A DNA stretch of 64,000 nt from the NCBI GenBank assembly GCA_038243605.1, contig JBBSQX010000008.1, positions 1 through 64,000 on the forward strand, read 5' to 3'. Source of the stretch: Terrimesophilobacter sp038243605. GTDB lineage: Bacteria > Actinomycetota > Actinomycetes > Actinomycetales > Microbacteriaceae. The notes under the pieces were generated by a model, which made no database searches, was not told the origin of the DNA, and saw nothing but the letters and a program-made list of their open reading frames with translations. Shown one piece after another: positions 15,693-25,267 of this stretch. The position numbers were made by a program, and so were the translations under genes. Position 1 is the stretch's first letter. Every line of letters begins with the position of its first letter.

Positions 15693-17123
15693 ATGCCCCG
15701 CATTTCCTCATCAATGAGCGCGCGTAAAAGCACGCCCGGCATCTTCAGCCGTGAATACTTGTGGGTCACCCTCGGCTCCTGCTCGCTCGTCTTTCTTGGT
15801 GCCTTCGAATCTCTCGCGGTGACCACCATCATGCCGGTGGTGAGCGCGGACCTGAATGGTGCAAGCCTGTACGCTCTCGCCTTCGCTGGGCCACTAGCTA
15901 CCGGTGTTATCGGAATGGTCATCGCCGGCAACTGGGCAGATCGGCACGGCCCGGTGCGCCCGCTTTATACGGCTGCCCTCATCTTCACGATTGGTCTCAT
16001 CATCGCGGGAACGGCAACATCGATGGTGGTTTTTGTCGCCGGTCGACTGTTTCAGGGTCTCGGCACTGGCGCGGTCGTCGTTGCCCTTTACGTCGTGCTC
16101 GCCCGGGTTTTTCCGTCACACCTCCATCCATCAATTTTTGCTGGATTCGCGGCCGCCTGGGTTGTGCCTTCCCTCATCGGTCCTTTTCTTGCGGGCGCGA
16201 TTGCAGAACAGTTTTCGTGGCACTGGGTGTTTCTCGGCGTCGTCGGACTCGTGGTGCTTGCCGTGCTCATGGTCAAGCCGACGCTCGACAAACTGGCGAA
16301 ACAAGAAGCAGATACTTCGGTGCCATGGGTTTTGAGCCGCATCGCGTGGGCGGTTGTCGCTGCATTCTCTGTCGTGGCGATCAGCCTTCTCTCAGAGCTT
16401 CCCACGATCGGAGGAGTGCTGGCGGGTATCGCCGCCCTTGTCGCCATCATCGCGGCACGCCCACTGCTTCCCGCCGGCACGCTACTTGCGCGTAAGGGAC
16501 TCCCGAGCGTCATTTTGCTGCGAGGGCTCACGGCGGCAGCCTTCTTCGGTGCTGAAATCTATCTGCCCTACGTGCTCATCGCGAAATACGATTACTCGCC
16601 CACCCTCGCAGGGTTGGCTCTCACGCTGGGCGCGGTGTCGTGGGCTCTCGCGTCCTGGCTTCAAGGGGCGCTGAGCGAGCGACTAACGAACGCTGGCAGC
16701 ACCACGATAGGTACGGCTCTCGTTCTCTTTGCCATCCTTGCGGTCTTCATCACGGTGCTCTTCATGCTCCCGTCGGCAATCGCCATCGCCGCGTGGGTAT
16801 TCGGTGGTGCAGGGATGGGGCTCATGTACCCGAGAATCAGCACCATGACCCTCGCCATGTCCACTCCGGCCAATCAGGGGTTCAACAGTGCGGCGCTCTC
16901 AATCTCTGATTCGATGGGCGGCGCTCTCTCACTCGCCACCACCGGAATCGTGTTTGCCGTGCTCGCCAGCGCAGGGTTCTCCTTTGCTGGGGTGTACGCC
17001 TTCACTGTGGTGATTGCCGTCATTGCGCTGATCATTGCACCACGGATCGCCGAAATTGACACGCTAGAGACGGCCACAAGCTTGGCCCACGGCGACACCG
17101 TCGCAGCTGACGTCGCTTCCTAA
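15693..17123 (+). CDS. Major facilitator superfamily transporter
   Basis: The 476-residue protein has 12 to 14 hydrophobic spans. The MFS motif A-like loop GNWADRHGPVRPL lies after the second span, and motif C-like glycine-rich stretches occur in GRLFQGLGTGAVVVALYVV. FLGAFESLAVTTIMPVVSADL at the first span resembles the DHA2 type drug exporters. The substrate is unknown; drug or metabolite efflux is the usual role. There is no neighbouring regulator. Confidence 0.9.
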   Translation: MPRISSSMSARKSTPGIFSREYLWVTLGSCSLVFLGAFESLAVTTIMPVVSADLNGASLYALAFAGPLATGVIGMVIAGNWADRHGPVRPLYTAALIFTIGLIIAGTATSMVVFVAGRLFQGLGTGAVVVALYVVLARVFPSHLHPSIFAGFAAAWVVPSLIGPFLAGAIAEQFSWHWVFLGVVGLVVLAVLMVKPTLDKLAKQEADTSVPWVLSRIAWAVVAAFSVVAISLLSELPTIGGVLAGIAALVAIIAARPLLPAGTLLARKGLPSVILLRGLTAAAFFGAEIYLPYVLIAKYDYSPTLAGLALTLGAVSWALASWLQGALSERLTNAGSTTIGTALVLFAILAVFITVLFMLPSAIAIAAWVFGGAGMGLMYPRISTMTLAMSTPANQGFNSAALSISDSMGGALSLATTGIVFAVLASAGFSFAGVYAFTVVIAVIALIIAPRIAEIDTLETATSLAHGDTVAADVAS

Positions 17124-17204
17124 CCGAACAACGGCAACTCGATCGACATCGTTTTCGCAACGTTGAGGCGGCACTCCCGCTGCAGCCGAGGCGGCGTGAT
17201 GTCC

Positions 17205-18728
17205 CTAGCTTTCGGTTGAGGCGGCACGCTCGAGCACGAGCTCGCGCACCCGCGCAGCATCCGCTTGCCCGTGCATGGCCTTCATGACCGCACCAATAAC
17301 GGCGCCAGCAGCCTGCACTTTGCCGTCACGAATCTTCGCCAGAACATCAGGCTGGGCCGCGAGAGCTGAGTCGATTGCGGCGATCAGAGCGCCGTCATCC
17401 GACACCACCTTCAATCCACGCTTCTCCACGACCTGCGCTGGCGAGCCTTCACCGGCGATGACGCCCTCCAGCACCTGACGCGCGAGCCTGTCGGTGAGTT
17501 CACCCGACTCAATGAGAGCCACAAGCGCTGCCACATCTGCGGCAGAAACGAGAGACGAAGGATCAACCGAGTCGACGTTGGCTAGGCGAGCAATCTCGCC
17601 CGTCCACCACTTGCGAGCCTGTGCGGGCGCAGCGCCTGCCGCAACAGTGCTCTCCACCTCGACTAGCAAGCCGGAGTTCACCACATCTTGGAATTCAAGA
17701 TCGGTGAAACCCCACGCCTCTTTGAGTCGGTTGCGACGCACCGCAGGAGGCTCAGGGAGCGCTGCACGCAACTCTTCGATGAGTTCGAGGGAAGGCTCCA
17801 CCGGCAATAGATCGGGCTCCGGAAAGTACCGGTAGTCATCAGCGTCGCTCTTGGGGCGACCAGACACGGTGACACCGGTGTCTTCGTGCCAGTGTCGAGT
17901 CTCCTGAGTGATCGTTCCACCCTTCGCGAGAATCGCTGCCTGACGCTGGATCTCGTAACGGATGGCCCGCTCAACACTGCGCAGGCTGTTGACGTTCTTC
18001 GTCTCTGTGCGCGTACCAAGCTTGCCGGAGCCGCGCGGCGACAGCGAGATGTTCGCGTCACAGCGAAGATTTCCGCGCTCCATGCGAGCCTCGCTAATCC
18101 CAAGACCAATCACGATGTCGCGGATCGTCGACACGTACGCCTTCGCAAGTTCAGGAGCATCATGCTCTGCGCCGTTGATCATCTGTGTCACGATTTCTAC
18201 GAGCGGAACACCAGCGCGGTTGTAGTCAACCAGCGAGTAGTCGGCGCCTTGAATGCGGCCGGTCGAACCACCGATGTGGGTGAGCTTGCCGGCGTCTTCT
18301 TCCATGTGCGCGCGTTCGATGTCGATGGTGAATTTTCGACCGCTGGCAAGTTCGACCTCGACCTTGCCATCATGCGCTATTGGCTCATCGAACTGGCTGA
18401 TCTGGTAGTTCTTGGCGAGGTCTGGGTAGAAGTAGTTCTTGCGGGCAAAACGACTCGATGGCGCGATCTCGCAGCCGAGCGCAAGCCCGAGGCTGATCGA
18501 GTAACGGATGGCCTGCTCGTTGACCACGGGCAACGAACCAGGAAGCCCGAGGCACACCGGGGTAATCATGGTGTTTGGCTCGCCAGCTTCCGCGCCCACG
18601 GCTGCCGGGTTTGGTGCTGAAGAAAACATCTTCGTGCGGGTGTTCAGTTCGACGTGAACCTCAAAGCCGAGCACCGGCTCGAAGAGCTCAAGGGCCTTAT
18701 CGAAATCCATCAGTTCTGCGGCAGCCAT
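17205..18728 (-). CDS. gatB: Asp-tRNA(Asn)/Glu-tRNA(Gln) amidotransferase subunit B
   Basis: GatB signatures are present: GFEVHVELNTRTKMFSSAPN, PNTMITPVCLGLPGSLPVVN, RKNYFYPDLAKNYQISQ and DYRYFPEPDLLPV, with a C-terminal YqeY-like tRNA-binding tail ending near GAVIGAVMKAMHGQAD. It binds the misacylated tRNA and activates its side chain in the GatCAB complex. The start ATG 18728 overlaps the gatA stop (ATGA); a frame extending to 18818 lies inside gatA and is not used. Length is about 507 residues. Confidence 0.97.
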   Translation of the reverse strand: MAAAELMDFDKALELFEPVLGFEVHVELNTRTKMFSSAPNPAAVGAEAGEPNTMITPVCLGLPGSLPVVNEQAIRYSISLGLALGCEIAPSSRFARKNYFYPDLAKNYQISQFDEPIAHDGKVEVELASGRKFTIDIERAHMEEDAGKLTHIGGSTGRIQGADYSLVDYNRAGVPLVEIVTQMINGAEHDAPELAKAYVSTIRDIVIGLGISEARMERGNLRCDANISLSPRGSGKLGTRTETKNVNSLRSVERAIRYEIQRQAAILAKGGTITQETRHWHEDTGVTVSGRPKSDADDYRYFPEPDLLPVEPSLELIEELRAALPEPPAVRRNRLKEAWGFTDLEFQDVVNSGLLVEVESTVAAGAAPAQARKWWTGEIARLANVDSVDPSSLVSAADVAALVALIESGELTDRLARQVLEGVIAGEGSPAQVVEKRGLKVVSDDGALIAAIDSALAAQPDVLAKIRDGKVQAAGAVIGAVMKAMHGQADAARVRELVLERAASTES

Positions 18729-20299
18729 CAGAGGGTTCCCCCGTCTCGTGTCGATGTAAAGCCAAGTTTTGAGTTGCCATCCAACGCCGGCGCCTGGCTC
18801 ATGAGGGTGTGCCCCCACGAATGCTCAAGGAGCGCTTCAAGCGTTGCACCGACCTCGTAGATGCGAGCATCCTGATGCGCAGGAGCCATGATCTGAATAC
18901 CAGTGGGGAGACCATCTTCTGCCGCGAGCCCCATCGGAAGCCCCATGCCAGGAACACCAGCGAGGTTCGCCGGAATCGTGGTCACATCGTTCAAGTACAT
19001 GGCCAGCGGATCTTCTAGCTTCTCGCCCAGCTTGAACGCCGTCGTGGGCGCCGCAGGCGAAACGAGCACGTCAGCCTTCGTGAACATGGCATCAAAGTCA
19101 CGCTGGATAAGCGTGCGAACTTTCTGGGCGCTGCCGTAATACGCGTCGTAGTAACCAGCACTCAAAGCGTAGGTACCGAGAATGATGCGTCGCTTCACCT
19201 CGGGGCCGAACCCGGCCTCACGCGTTGCCGCCATGACATCTTCCACCGTTCCGCCACCCTCTGGGTTGACGCGAAGACCGAACCGCACCGAATCGAACTT
19301 GGCGAGGTTGCTCGAAGCTTCCGCAGGAAGAATCAGATAATACGCGGAGATCGCATAGGTGAATGAGGGGGCGGAAACCTCAACGATCTCTGCACCCGCA
19401 GCCGCCATCACCTCCAGCGCTTCGGCGAATCGGGCACTCACGCCAGCTTGAAAACCTTCGCCACCAAGCTCCTTCACGACGCCAACCCGCACGCCCTTGA
19501 GTGAACCGGAGTCCGCACCCAAACGCGCCGCCTCAGCGAACGAAGGCCACTCATCCGTCAGCGAAGTCGAATCATGGGGGTCGTGGCCGCCGATCACGTC
19601 GTGCAGCATTGCCGCATCGAGAACCGTGCGCGTGACAGGACCAACCTGATCGAGCGAGGAGGCCAGCGCAATAGCGCCGTAGCGAGAAACCCCACCATAG
19701 GTCGGCTTCATACCTACCGTTCCGGTGACAGCACCAGGCTGGCGAATCGAGCCACCGGTGTCGCTGCCGAGCGCGAGTGGCGCTTCGAATGCTGCGACTG
19801 CGGCGGCAGAACCACCCCCTGATCCACCGGGAATGCGCTCCAGATCCCACGGGTTGTGCGTCGGACCGAACGCCGAATGCTCGGTCGATGAACCCATCGC
19901 GAACTCGTCCATGTTGGTCTTACCCAACGGCACGAGGCGCGCCTTGCGCAACTTACTGACGACCGTCGCGTCATAGGGCGGAACCCAACCCTCGAGCATG
20001 CGGGACCCCGCAGTGGTCGGCATGTCCTGCGTGCACAGGATGTCTTTGATCGCGATAGGAACGCCAGCGAGCGGGCTCAGCTTTGCGCCCATCTTGCGTG
20101 CGCCATCGACTTCAGCAGCAGTCTTGAGCGCCTCTGACGAGATGTGAAGGAAGGCGTGAACATCGCCATCCACGTCTGCGATGCGGTCAAGGTGCGCCTG
20201 CGTGGCCTCGACCGACGAGATCTCGCCGGACTGGAGCTTCTCGGCGAGAGCCGCCGCCGAAAGGGCGATAAGGCTGTTGTTGCTCACTGCGCCGCTCAC
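18728..20299 (-). CDS. gatA: Asp-tRNA(Asn)/Glu-tRNA(Gln) amidotransferase subunit A
   Basis: This 523-residue amidase subunit releases ammonia from glutamine or asparagine. The Ser-cisSer-Lys triad is visible: Lys85 in IAIKDIL, Ser160 in PGGSGGGSAAA, and Ser184 in SDTGGSIRQPG. The usual GGSSGGS reads GGSGGGS here. KTNMDEFAMGSSTEHSAFG is a further GatA marker. It overlaps gatC by four bases and gatB by three, so the three are translated together. The operon implies that the organism makes at least one amide tRNA by transamidation. Confidence 0.97.
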   Translation of the reverse strand: MSGAVSNNSLIALSAAALAEKLQSGEISSVEATQAHLDRIADVDGDVHAFLHISSEALKTAAEVDGARKMGAKLSPLAGVPIAIKDILCTQDMPTTAGSRMLEGWVPPYDATVVSKLRKARLVPLGKTNMDEFAMGSSTEHSAFGPTHNPWDLERIPGGSGGGSAAAVAAFEAPLALGSDTGGSIRQPGAVTGTVGMKPTYGGVSRYGAIALASSLDQVGPVTRTVLDAAMLHDVIGGHDPHDSTSLTDEWPSFAEAARLGADSGSLKGVRVGVVKELGGEGFQAGVSARFAEALEVMAAAGAEIVEVSAPSFTYAISAYYLILPAEASSNLAKFDSVRFGLRVNPEGGGTVEDVMAATREAGFGPEVKRRIILGTYALSAGYYDAYYGSAQKVRTLIQRDFDAMFTKADVLVSPAAPTTAFKLGEKLEDPLAMYLNDVTTIPANLAGVPGMGLPMGLAAEDGLPTGIQIMAPAHQDARIYEVGATLEALLEHSWGHTLMSQAPALDGNSKLGFTSTRDGGTL

Positions 20300-20610
20300 T
20301 GCTCTTCTCCAAGGATTGCCGAAACTTTGAACCGGTCGCCGTCGCGTTCGGGGGCACCCGCGAGCGCCTGCTCCGGAGTGAGTGTCTCGCCAGGAACATC
20401 TGGTCGAAAGACGTTTGTCAACGGGATGGGGTGCGATGTCGCTGGCACATCGGCCGTTGCGACTTCGGAGACCTTAGCGATCGAGTCGATGATGACACCG
20501 AGTTCGCCGGTGAGTTTGTCGATCTCGTCGGGGGTGAGGGCGATACGCGCGAGGGAAGCCAAATGAGCGACCTGTGCGGCATCGAGGGACGGCGGCGTTG
20601 ATTCAGACAC
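20296..20610 (-). CDS. gatC: Asp-tRNA(Asn)/Glu-tRNA(Gln) amidotransferase subunit C
   Basis: This small subunit of 104 residues wraps around GatA and links it to GatB. It shows VAHLASLARIALTPDEIDKL, then IIDSIAKVSEVATADVPATSH and NVFRPDVPGETLTPEQALAGAP, all typical of GatC. Two GTG codons stand side by side at 20613 and 20610. The second is chosen because it is six bases after TAGAAT. It is first in the gatCAB operon. Confidence 0.95.
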   Translation of the reverse strand: MSESTPPSLDAAQVAHLASLARIALTPDEIDKLTGELGVIIDSIAKVSEVATADVPATSHPIPLTNVFRPDVPGETLTPEQALAGAPERDGDRFKVSAILGEEQ

Positions 20611-20616
20611 CACCCC

Positions 20617-20622
20617 ATTCTA
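20617..20622 (-). promoter_or_regulatory. Leaderless -10 box (TAGAAT) for gatCAB
   Basis: In gene orientation TAGAAT is followed by six bases and the GTG at 20610. It is close to the sigma-70 consensus TATAAT. Confidence 0.5.
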
Positions 20623-20685
20623 TTCGAGCAGGATGCCGGGGTTTTCGCGCACGGTGATGAGGTTGCTAGCTGTGGCTACCGGTGG

Positions 20686-22995
20686 CTACCGCCCGAGACC
20701 AGCGGGGCCCTCCTTGACGAGGATGGCAAACTCGGCCGCGTTGAGAATGGAAAGGCCAAGCTCTTCTGCTTTCGTCAGCTTCGATCCTGCCCCTGGGCCG
20801 GCAGCGACAAAGTCGGTTTTCGCGGAGACACTCGACGCCGCTTTGCCGCCCGCCGAGATGATGGCTTCCTTTGCTTCTTCGCGTGAAAAGCCTTCCAGGT
20901 TGCCGGTCGCCACGACGGTCAGACCAGCAAGTGGGCCACCTGCTGCAGCAGCCGCACCGGGGCCTTCGTGCCCAGGGGTGGTGAATTGCACACCCGCGCC
21001 AGACCATTGCGCGACGATGTCGAGGTGCCAGTCAACCTGGAACCACTCGAGTACAGCATCGGCGATAACTGGCCCAACACCGTCGACGGCGGCAAGCTCG
21101 TCCCGAGTGGCTGACTGAATGGCGTCGATGGAACCAAACCAGTCCGCGAGCGCACGCGCGGCAACCGGGCCGACATGACGGATGTTGAGGGCAACGAGAA
21201 TGCGCCACAGCGGCTTAGTTTTCGCTATCTCCAGCTGCTCAAGAAGTTTAATTGCGGCGCTCGAGGGCACAAAATCTTTGTCACCGGTGAACTCTGTTGC
21301 CCTAGCATCAGCCTCAACAGTGGTGCTGGCCTCAGTATCGAACTCTGGGTCGGCATCTTTGCCTGACCTTCGGCGCTTGCGTTTGAACGGTGTCTCGGCG
21401 TGCGGAACACCGTCGTCATCGAGCTTTACATGGCCGTCTTCGGCATCACGCACGGTCACTTCGATCGGAAAGATATCGGGAAGGGTGAGGGAGAACAGCC
21501 CCGCCTCCGTGACGAGAGGCGGTTCTACAGGAAAGTCGGGTTGGGTGAGCGCTGCCGCGCTGACCTCGCCGAGGCCCTCGACATCTAATGCGCCGCGGCT
21601 TCCCGCATGCTCGATACGACCTCGCACTTGTGCAGGGCAGCTGCGCGCGTTGGGGCACCGCACATCGATGTCGCCCTCTTTAGCGGGGGCGAGTGCTGTG
21701 TCGCACTCCGGGCAGCGTGAAGGCATCACGAATTCTCGCTCGCTGCCGTCGCGTAACTCCACGACGGGGCCAAGCACTTCTGGAATTACGTCGCCTGCTT
21801 TGCGCAGCACGACGATGTCACCGATAAGAACACCCTTTGCTTTAACAACGTCTTGATTGTGAAGCGTGGCTTGGCGCACCGTCGAACCAGCTACCCGCAC
21901 AGGCTCCATCACCGCAAACGGAGTCACTCGTCCCGTGCGCCCCACGCTGACGACAATGTCGAGAAGCCGTGTATTGACCTGCTCTGGCGGGTACTTGTAG
22001 GCGATTGCCCACCGTGGCGCCCGACTTGTTGCGCCAAGCTCGTCGTGCAGTGCAAGCTCGTCAACCTTGATCACGATGCCATCGATTTCGTGCTCAACGC
22101 TGTCGCGGTGCTCACCGAAATACGTGATAAACCCCGCGGCACCATCGGCAGAATGTTTCACGCGATAGTGCGTACTCGTGGGCAAACTCCAATCGGCAAG
22201 CAACCTGTAGACCTCAGACTGGGTGGCAACGGGAGGGTTGGGCCATGCCCCAATGCCGTGCACCAGCATTCGCAACCGACCGAGCCGATCCCGCATGAGT
22301 CCGAGCTGGGCGACAGATTTAGTCTCTTCTTTCTGGCGGAGGCTTCCGGATGCCGCATTACGCGGGTTCGCAAATACCCTCTCTCCCGCTGTCGCCTGAT
22401 TCGCGTTCAGTTCGCGGAATGACTCGACCGGAAAGAACACCTCCCCGCGCACTTCGACGATCGGTGGATGCCCGGTGCCAGAAAGTTTTTCGGGTATGCC
22501 CGTCAGGTAACGAACGTTCTGCGTCACATCTTCGCCAACGACCCCGTCTCCACGCGTGGCCGCGCTCGTGAGCCGCCCGTTTTCGTATCTCAGGTTAATG
22601 GCGAGGCCGTCGATCTTGAGTTCGCACAGATAGTTGATGCTGCGCCCGGCGGCTTTCTCCACGCGGGCTGCCCACACCTGGAACTCGTCGAGCGAGAAGA
22701 CATTGTCGAGGCTCAGCATGCGTTCAGCGTGCTGAACGGGAGCAAACAAGGTGGTCTGAGCGCGACCTCCCACCGTTTGAGTGGGACTATCTTGGCCCTG
22801 CAGCTCGGGGAACGAGTGTTCGAGCTCTTCGAGTCGCCGCATCATGTGGTCGTACTCGGCATCATCGACGAGCACTTCGTCGCGCTCGTAGTATGCGTCT
22901 CGCAGTTCAAGAATGCGCGCAATGAGCGCGTCGGACTCGGCCTTGGCCTGCTCAAGACTCACGTCGAGCGGGGCGAGATTTTCTGCGTCCACCAC
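20686..22995 (-). CDS. ligA: NAD-dependent DNA ligase
   Basis: The order is adenylation domain with the KxDG lysine motif CELKIDGLAIN (near residue 127), OB fold, four-cysteine zinc finger CPEC-x-CPNARSCPAQ (near 428-451), helix-hairpin-helix repeats ending RHVGPVAARALADWFGS, and a C-terminal BRCT domain with GLTVVATGNLEGFSREE. At 769 residues it is roughly 80 to 100 residues longer than common LigA. The extra part, near residues 505-575, lies between the zinc finger region and the HhH repeats and contains acidic runs and KRKRRRSGKD. The start GTG 22995 is six bases after TAAACT. Confidence 0.96.
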   Translation of the reverse strand: MVDAENLAPLDVSLEQAKAESDALIARILELRDAYYERDEVLVDDAEYDHMMRRLEELEHSFPELQGQDSPTQTVGGRAQTTLFAPVQHAERMLSLDNVFSLDEFQVWAARVEKAAGRSINYLCELKIDGLAINLRYENGRLTSAATRGDGVVGEDVTQNVRYLTGIPEKLSGTGHPPIVEVRGEVFFPVESFRELNANQATAGERVFANPRNAASGSLRQKEETKSVAQLGLMRDRLGRLRMLVHGIGAWPNPPVATQSEVYRLLADWSLPTSTHYRVKHSADGAAGFITYFGEHRDSVEHEIDGIVIKVDELALHDELGATSRAPRWAIAYKYPPEQVNTRLLDIVVSVGRTGRVTPFAVMEPVRVAGSTVRQATLHNQDVVKAKGVLIGDIVVLRKAGDVIPEVLGPVVELRDGSEREFVMPSRCPECDTALAPAKEGDIDVRCPNARSCPAQVRGRIEHAGSRGALDVEGLGEVSAAALTQPDFPVEPPLVTEAGLFSLTLPDIFPIEVTVRDAEDGHVKLDDDGVPHAETPFKRKRRRSGKDADPEFDTEASTTVEADARATEFTGDKDFVPSSAAIKLLEQLEIAKTKPLWRILVALNIRHVGPVAARALADWFGSIDAIQSATRDELAAVDGVGPVIADAVLEWFQVDWHLDIVAQWSGAGVQFTTPGHEGPGAAAAAGGPLAGLTVVATGNLEGFSREEAKEAIISAGGKAASSVSAKTDFVAAGPGAGSKLTKAEELGLSILNAAEFAILVKEGPAGLGR

Positions 22996-23001
22996 GGGTC
23001 A

Positions 23002-23007
23002 AGTTTA
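23002..23007 (-). promoter_or_regulatory. Leaderless -10 box (TAAACT) for ligA
   Basis: In gene orientation TAAACT is followed by six bases and the GTG at 22995. No ribosome site is seen. Confidence 0.5.
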
Positions 23008-23062
23008 GGCGGGGCCGCCGACAGTGACGGCGAGTTGGCGACGCCCACTGGCATCCATTGGT

Positions 23063-23425
23063 TTATCCCCAACAAAAGCAGAAGGGATGACCCGCTGGGT
23101 CTGCATAGACTTCAAAACCGCGTGCGGCATCGAGGTCGTTCGCCGGCTTCAGCATAATCGCACCCCGATCGAGCGCCTCCGTCTGTGCTGCACGAATGTC
23201 ATCCACATGAAGGTCGAGGTGTATTTGCTGACGCTCGCCATGCGGCCAGTGCGGCCGCACGTGGTCGGGAGCAAGTTGAATCGCGAGGCGATGCTCGCCG
23301 TCAACTTTGATGGCGTGCCAGTCATCGTCGGCTTCGACTGTTCCACCGAGAAGACCAGCCCAGAATGTGCTTTCCGTTTCGAGGTCCGCCGCATCGAAAA
23401 CAACAACATTTCGTAAAATTTTCAT
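23063..23425 (-). CDS. VOC family (glyoxalase-like) protein
   Basis: The 120-residue protein has one betaalphabetabetabeta pair typical of vicinal-oxygen-chelate proteins: ILRNVVVFDAADLETESTFWAGLLGG, QQIHLDLHVDDIRAAQTEAL, and the terminal FEVYADPAGHPFCFC. His in the HLDLHVDD strand and Asp/His in DPAGHPF are the usual metal ligand positions. Members include glyoxalases, resistance proteins and dioxygenases; this one cannot be assigned. Confidence 0.88.
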   Translation of the reverse strand: MKILRNVVVFDAADLETESTFWAGLLGGTVEADDDWHAIKVDGEHRLAIQLAPDHVRPHWPHGERQQIHLDLHVDDIRAAQTEALDRGAIMLKPANDLDAARGFEVYADPAGHPFCFCWG

Positions 23426-23483
23426 GGCGAGATACTGTCATATTGCACTGACAATCGACAGGCCAGGCAAGCACTGCAACTGG

Positions 23484-23519
23484 CTCCGTGACGAGCTCCG
23501 TGACGAGCTCCGTGACGAG
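23484..23519 (+). repeat. 12-bp tandem repeat, three copies
   Basis: CTCCGTGACGAG is repeated three times without mismatch in the gap between the argS stop and the VOC gene. Each unit is itself an imperfect palindrome, and GAGCTC is formed at the junctions. It may contribute to a terminator structure for argS. Confidence 0.8.
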
Positions 23520-23524
23520 CGAAA

Positions 23525-25183
23525 TTACATCCGTTCTGGTGCTGAGACCCCAACCAGCCCAAGACCATTGCGCAATACAACTCCGGCGGCATCATTCAGC
23601 CACAAGCGCGTACGGTGAACGTCAGTCACCGCTTCTTCACCGAGCGGTGTGACTCTGCAGTTGTCGTACCAGCGGTGGTAGGCGGCGGCGAGCTCTTCGA
23701 CGTAGCGGGCGACTCTGTGCGGCTCTCTCAACTGCGCTGCCTGCGCGACGATGCGGGGGAATTCTGCCAGCAAGCCGAGCAGGTTGTTCTCGGTGTCGTG
23801 GGTGAGCAGCCCAGGCTCGAACACGCTGTGATCCACTCCGGATGCTGCCGCATTTCTCGCCACTTGATGCGTGCGCGCGTGCGCGTATTGAACGTAGAAA
23901 ACAGGGTTGTCGTTCGTTCGCTTGGTGAGGAGCTCAGGATCAAGCGTGAGCGGCGAATCGGCGGGGTACCGCGCCAGCGAATACCGCAATGCATCCGTTC
24001 CTAGCCATTCGCGCAGATCATCGAGTTCGATGATGTTGCCTGCGCGCTTAGACAGTTTGGCTCCATTGATGCTCACAAGCTGCCCGATCAGGACCTCAAT
24101 ATCGGTGTCGGGGTTATCACCAGCGGCACCGGCGAGCGCCTTCAGTCGGTGCACGTAACCGTGATGGTCTGCGCCGAGAAGGTAGATTTTGCGTGCAAAA
24201 CCACGATCACCCTTGTTGAGGTAGTAGGCGGCATCCGACGCGAAGTAGGTATATACCCCATTGCTACGGCGAATAACGCGGTCTTTGTCGTCACCAAACT
24301 CGGTGGTGCGCACCCACACTGCACCGTCGTCGTCGAAGACATGGCCTTGAGCCCTGAGGCGCTCAAGTGCCTTCTCGACCAGGCTTGTTCCCGAGGCATC
24401 GTTCGCGTGAAGCGTGCGTTCGCTGAACCACACGCCGAAGTGCACGTTGAACTTTTCGAGCGACTCTCGGATGTCGGCGAGCTGCAAGGCATAGCCTTCT
24501 TCGCGCGCGATATCCAGCGCCTCTTCGGGGTCACGCTGCAGCAGGTCGGGGAATTTTTCGACCACTCGAGCCGCAAGTTCGCTCACGTATTCGCCCGGGT
24601 ACCCATTCTCTGGCGTGGGTTCGCCTTTCGCGGCAGCATAGATCGAGGCCCCGAAGTTGTCCATCTGGTTGCCGGAGTCATTGATATAAAACTCGCTCAC
24701 CATGTGCGCGCCGGATGCCGTCAGCACCCGTGCAATGGAGTCGCCAAGTGCTGCCCACCGCGTGTGCCCAATGTGAAGCGGCCCGGTCGGGTTCGCGGAA
24801 ACAAACTCTAGGTTGATGGTCTGACCGGTGAGCGACTCGTTGCGTCCGAACGCCTCACCCTGCTCGACGATGGTCTTCGCGAGGGCACCAGCGGCATCCG
24901 CATCGAGGCGAATATTGATAAACCCTGGGCCTGCGATGTCGACTGAGGAGACACCCTTGATCTGGCCGATGCGCTCAACGAGAGCGGTCGCAAACTCGCG
25001 AGGACTCACACCAAGTGGTTTGGCAAGCTTCATCGCGATGTTGAGGGCCCAGTCACCATGGTCCCTATTTTTGGGGCGCTCGAGAACGACATCTGTTGGC
25101 GGCACAGAAAGGTCACCACCACGTCGGGCAATTTCGTCGACAACGATGGCGTGGATGGCGGCGGAGAGTTCGGCAGGCGTCAC
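23525..25183 (-). CDS. argS: Arginyl-tRNA synthetase
   Basis: This is a class I synthetase of about 552 residues. The N-terminal additional domain includes RPKNRDHGDWALNIAMKLAK and the HIGH-type signature is SANPTGPLHIGHTRW. GAKLSKRAGN takes the place of KMSKS, and the C-terminal DALR anticodon-binding domain ends near VLRNGLGLVGVSAPERM. GTG codons at 25189 and 25183 are both possible; 25183 gives the usual MTPAEL N-terminus and is eight bases after TAGAAT. The tRNA-Arg(CCG) gene lies 1.3 kb away, probably by coincidence. Confidence 0.96.
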   Translation of the reverse strand: MTPAELSAAIHAIVVDEIARRGGDLSVPPTDVVLERPKNRDHGDWALNIAMKLAKPLGVSPREFATALVERIGQIKGVSSVDIAGPGFINIRLDADAAGALAKTIVEQGEAFGRNESLTGQTINLEFVSANPTGPLHIGHTRWAALGDSIARVLTASGAHMVSEFYINDSGNQMDNFGASIYAAAKGEPTPENGYPGEYVSELAARVVEKFPDLLQRDPEEALDIAREEGYALQLADIRESLEKFNVHFGVWFSERTLHANDASGTSLVEKALERLRAQGHVFDDDGAVWVRTTEFGDDKDRVIRRSNGVYTYFASDAAYYLNKGDRGFARKIYLLGADHHGYVHRLKALAGAAGDNPDTDIEVLIGQLVSINGAKLSKRAGNIIELDDLREWLGTDALRYSLARYPADSPLTLDPELLTKRTNDNPVFYVQYAHARTHQVARNAAASGVDHSVFEPGLLTHDTENNLLGLLAEFPRIVAQAAQLREPHRVARYVEELAAAYHRWYDNCRVTPLGEEAVTDVHRTRLWLNDAAGVVLRNGLGLVGVSAPERM

Positions 25184-25267
25184 AGTCACCAATTCTATCG
25201 GGCGGCGATCGCGCTCTTCGCGGCGTTGCAAAGCGAACGCCGCGCACACGTCAACGACAATGGTTCC

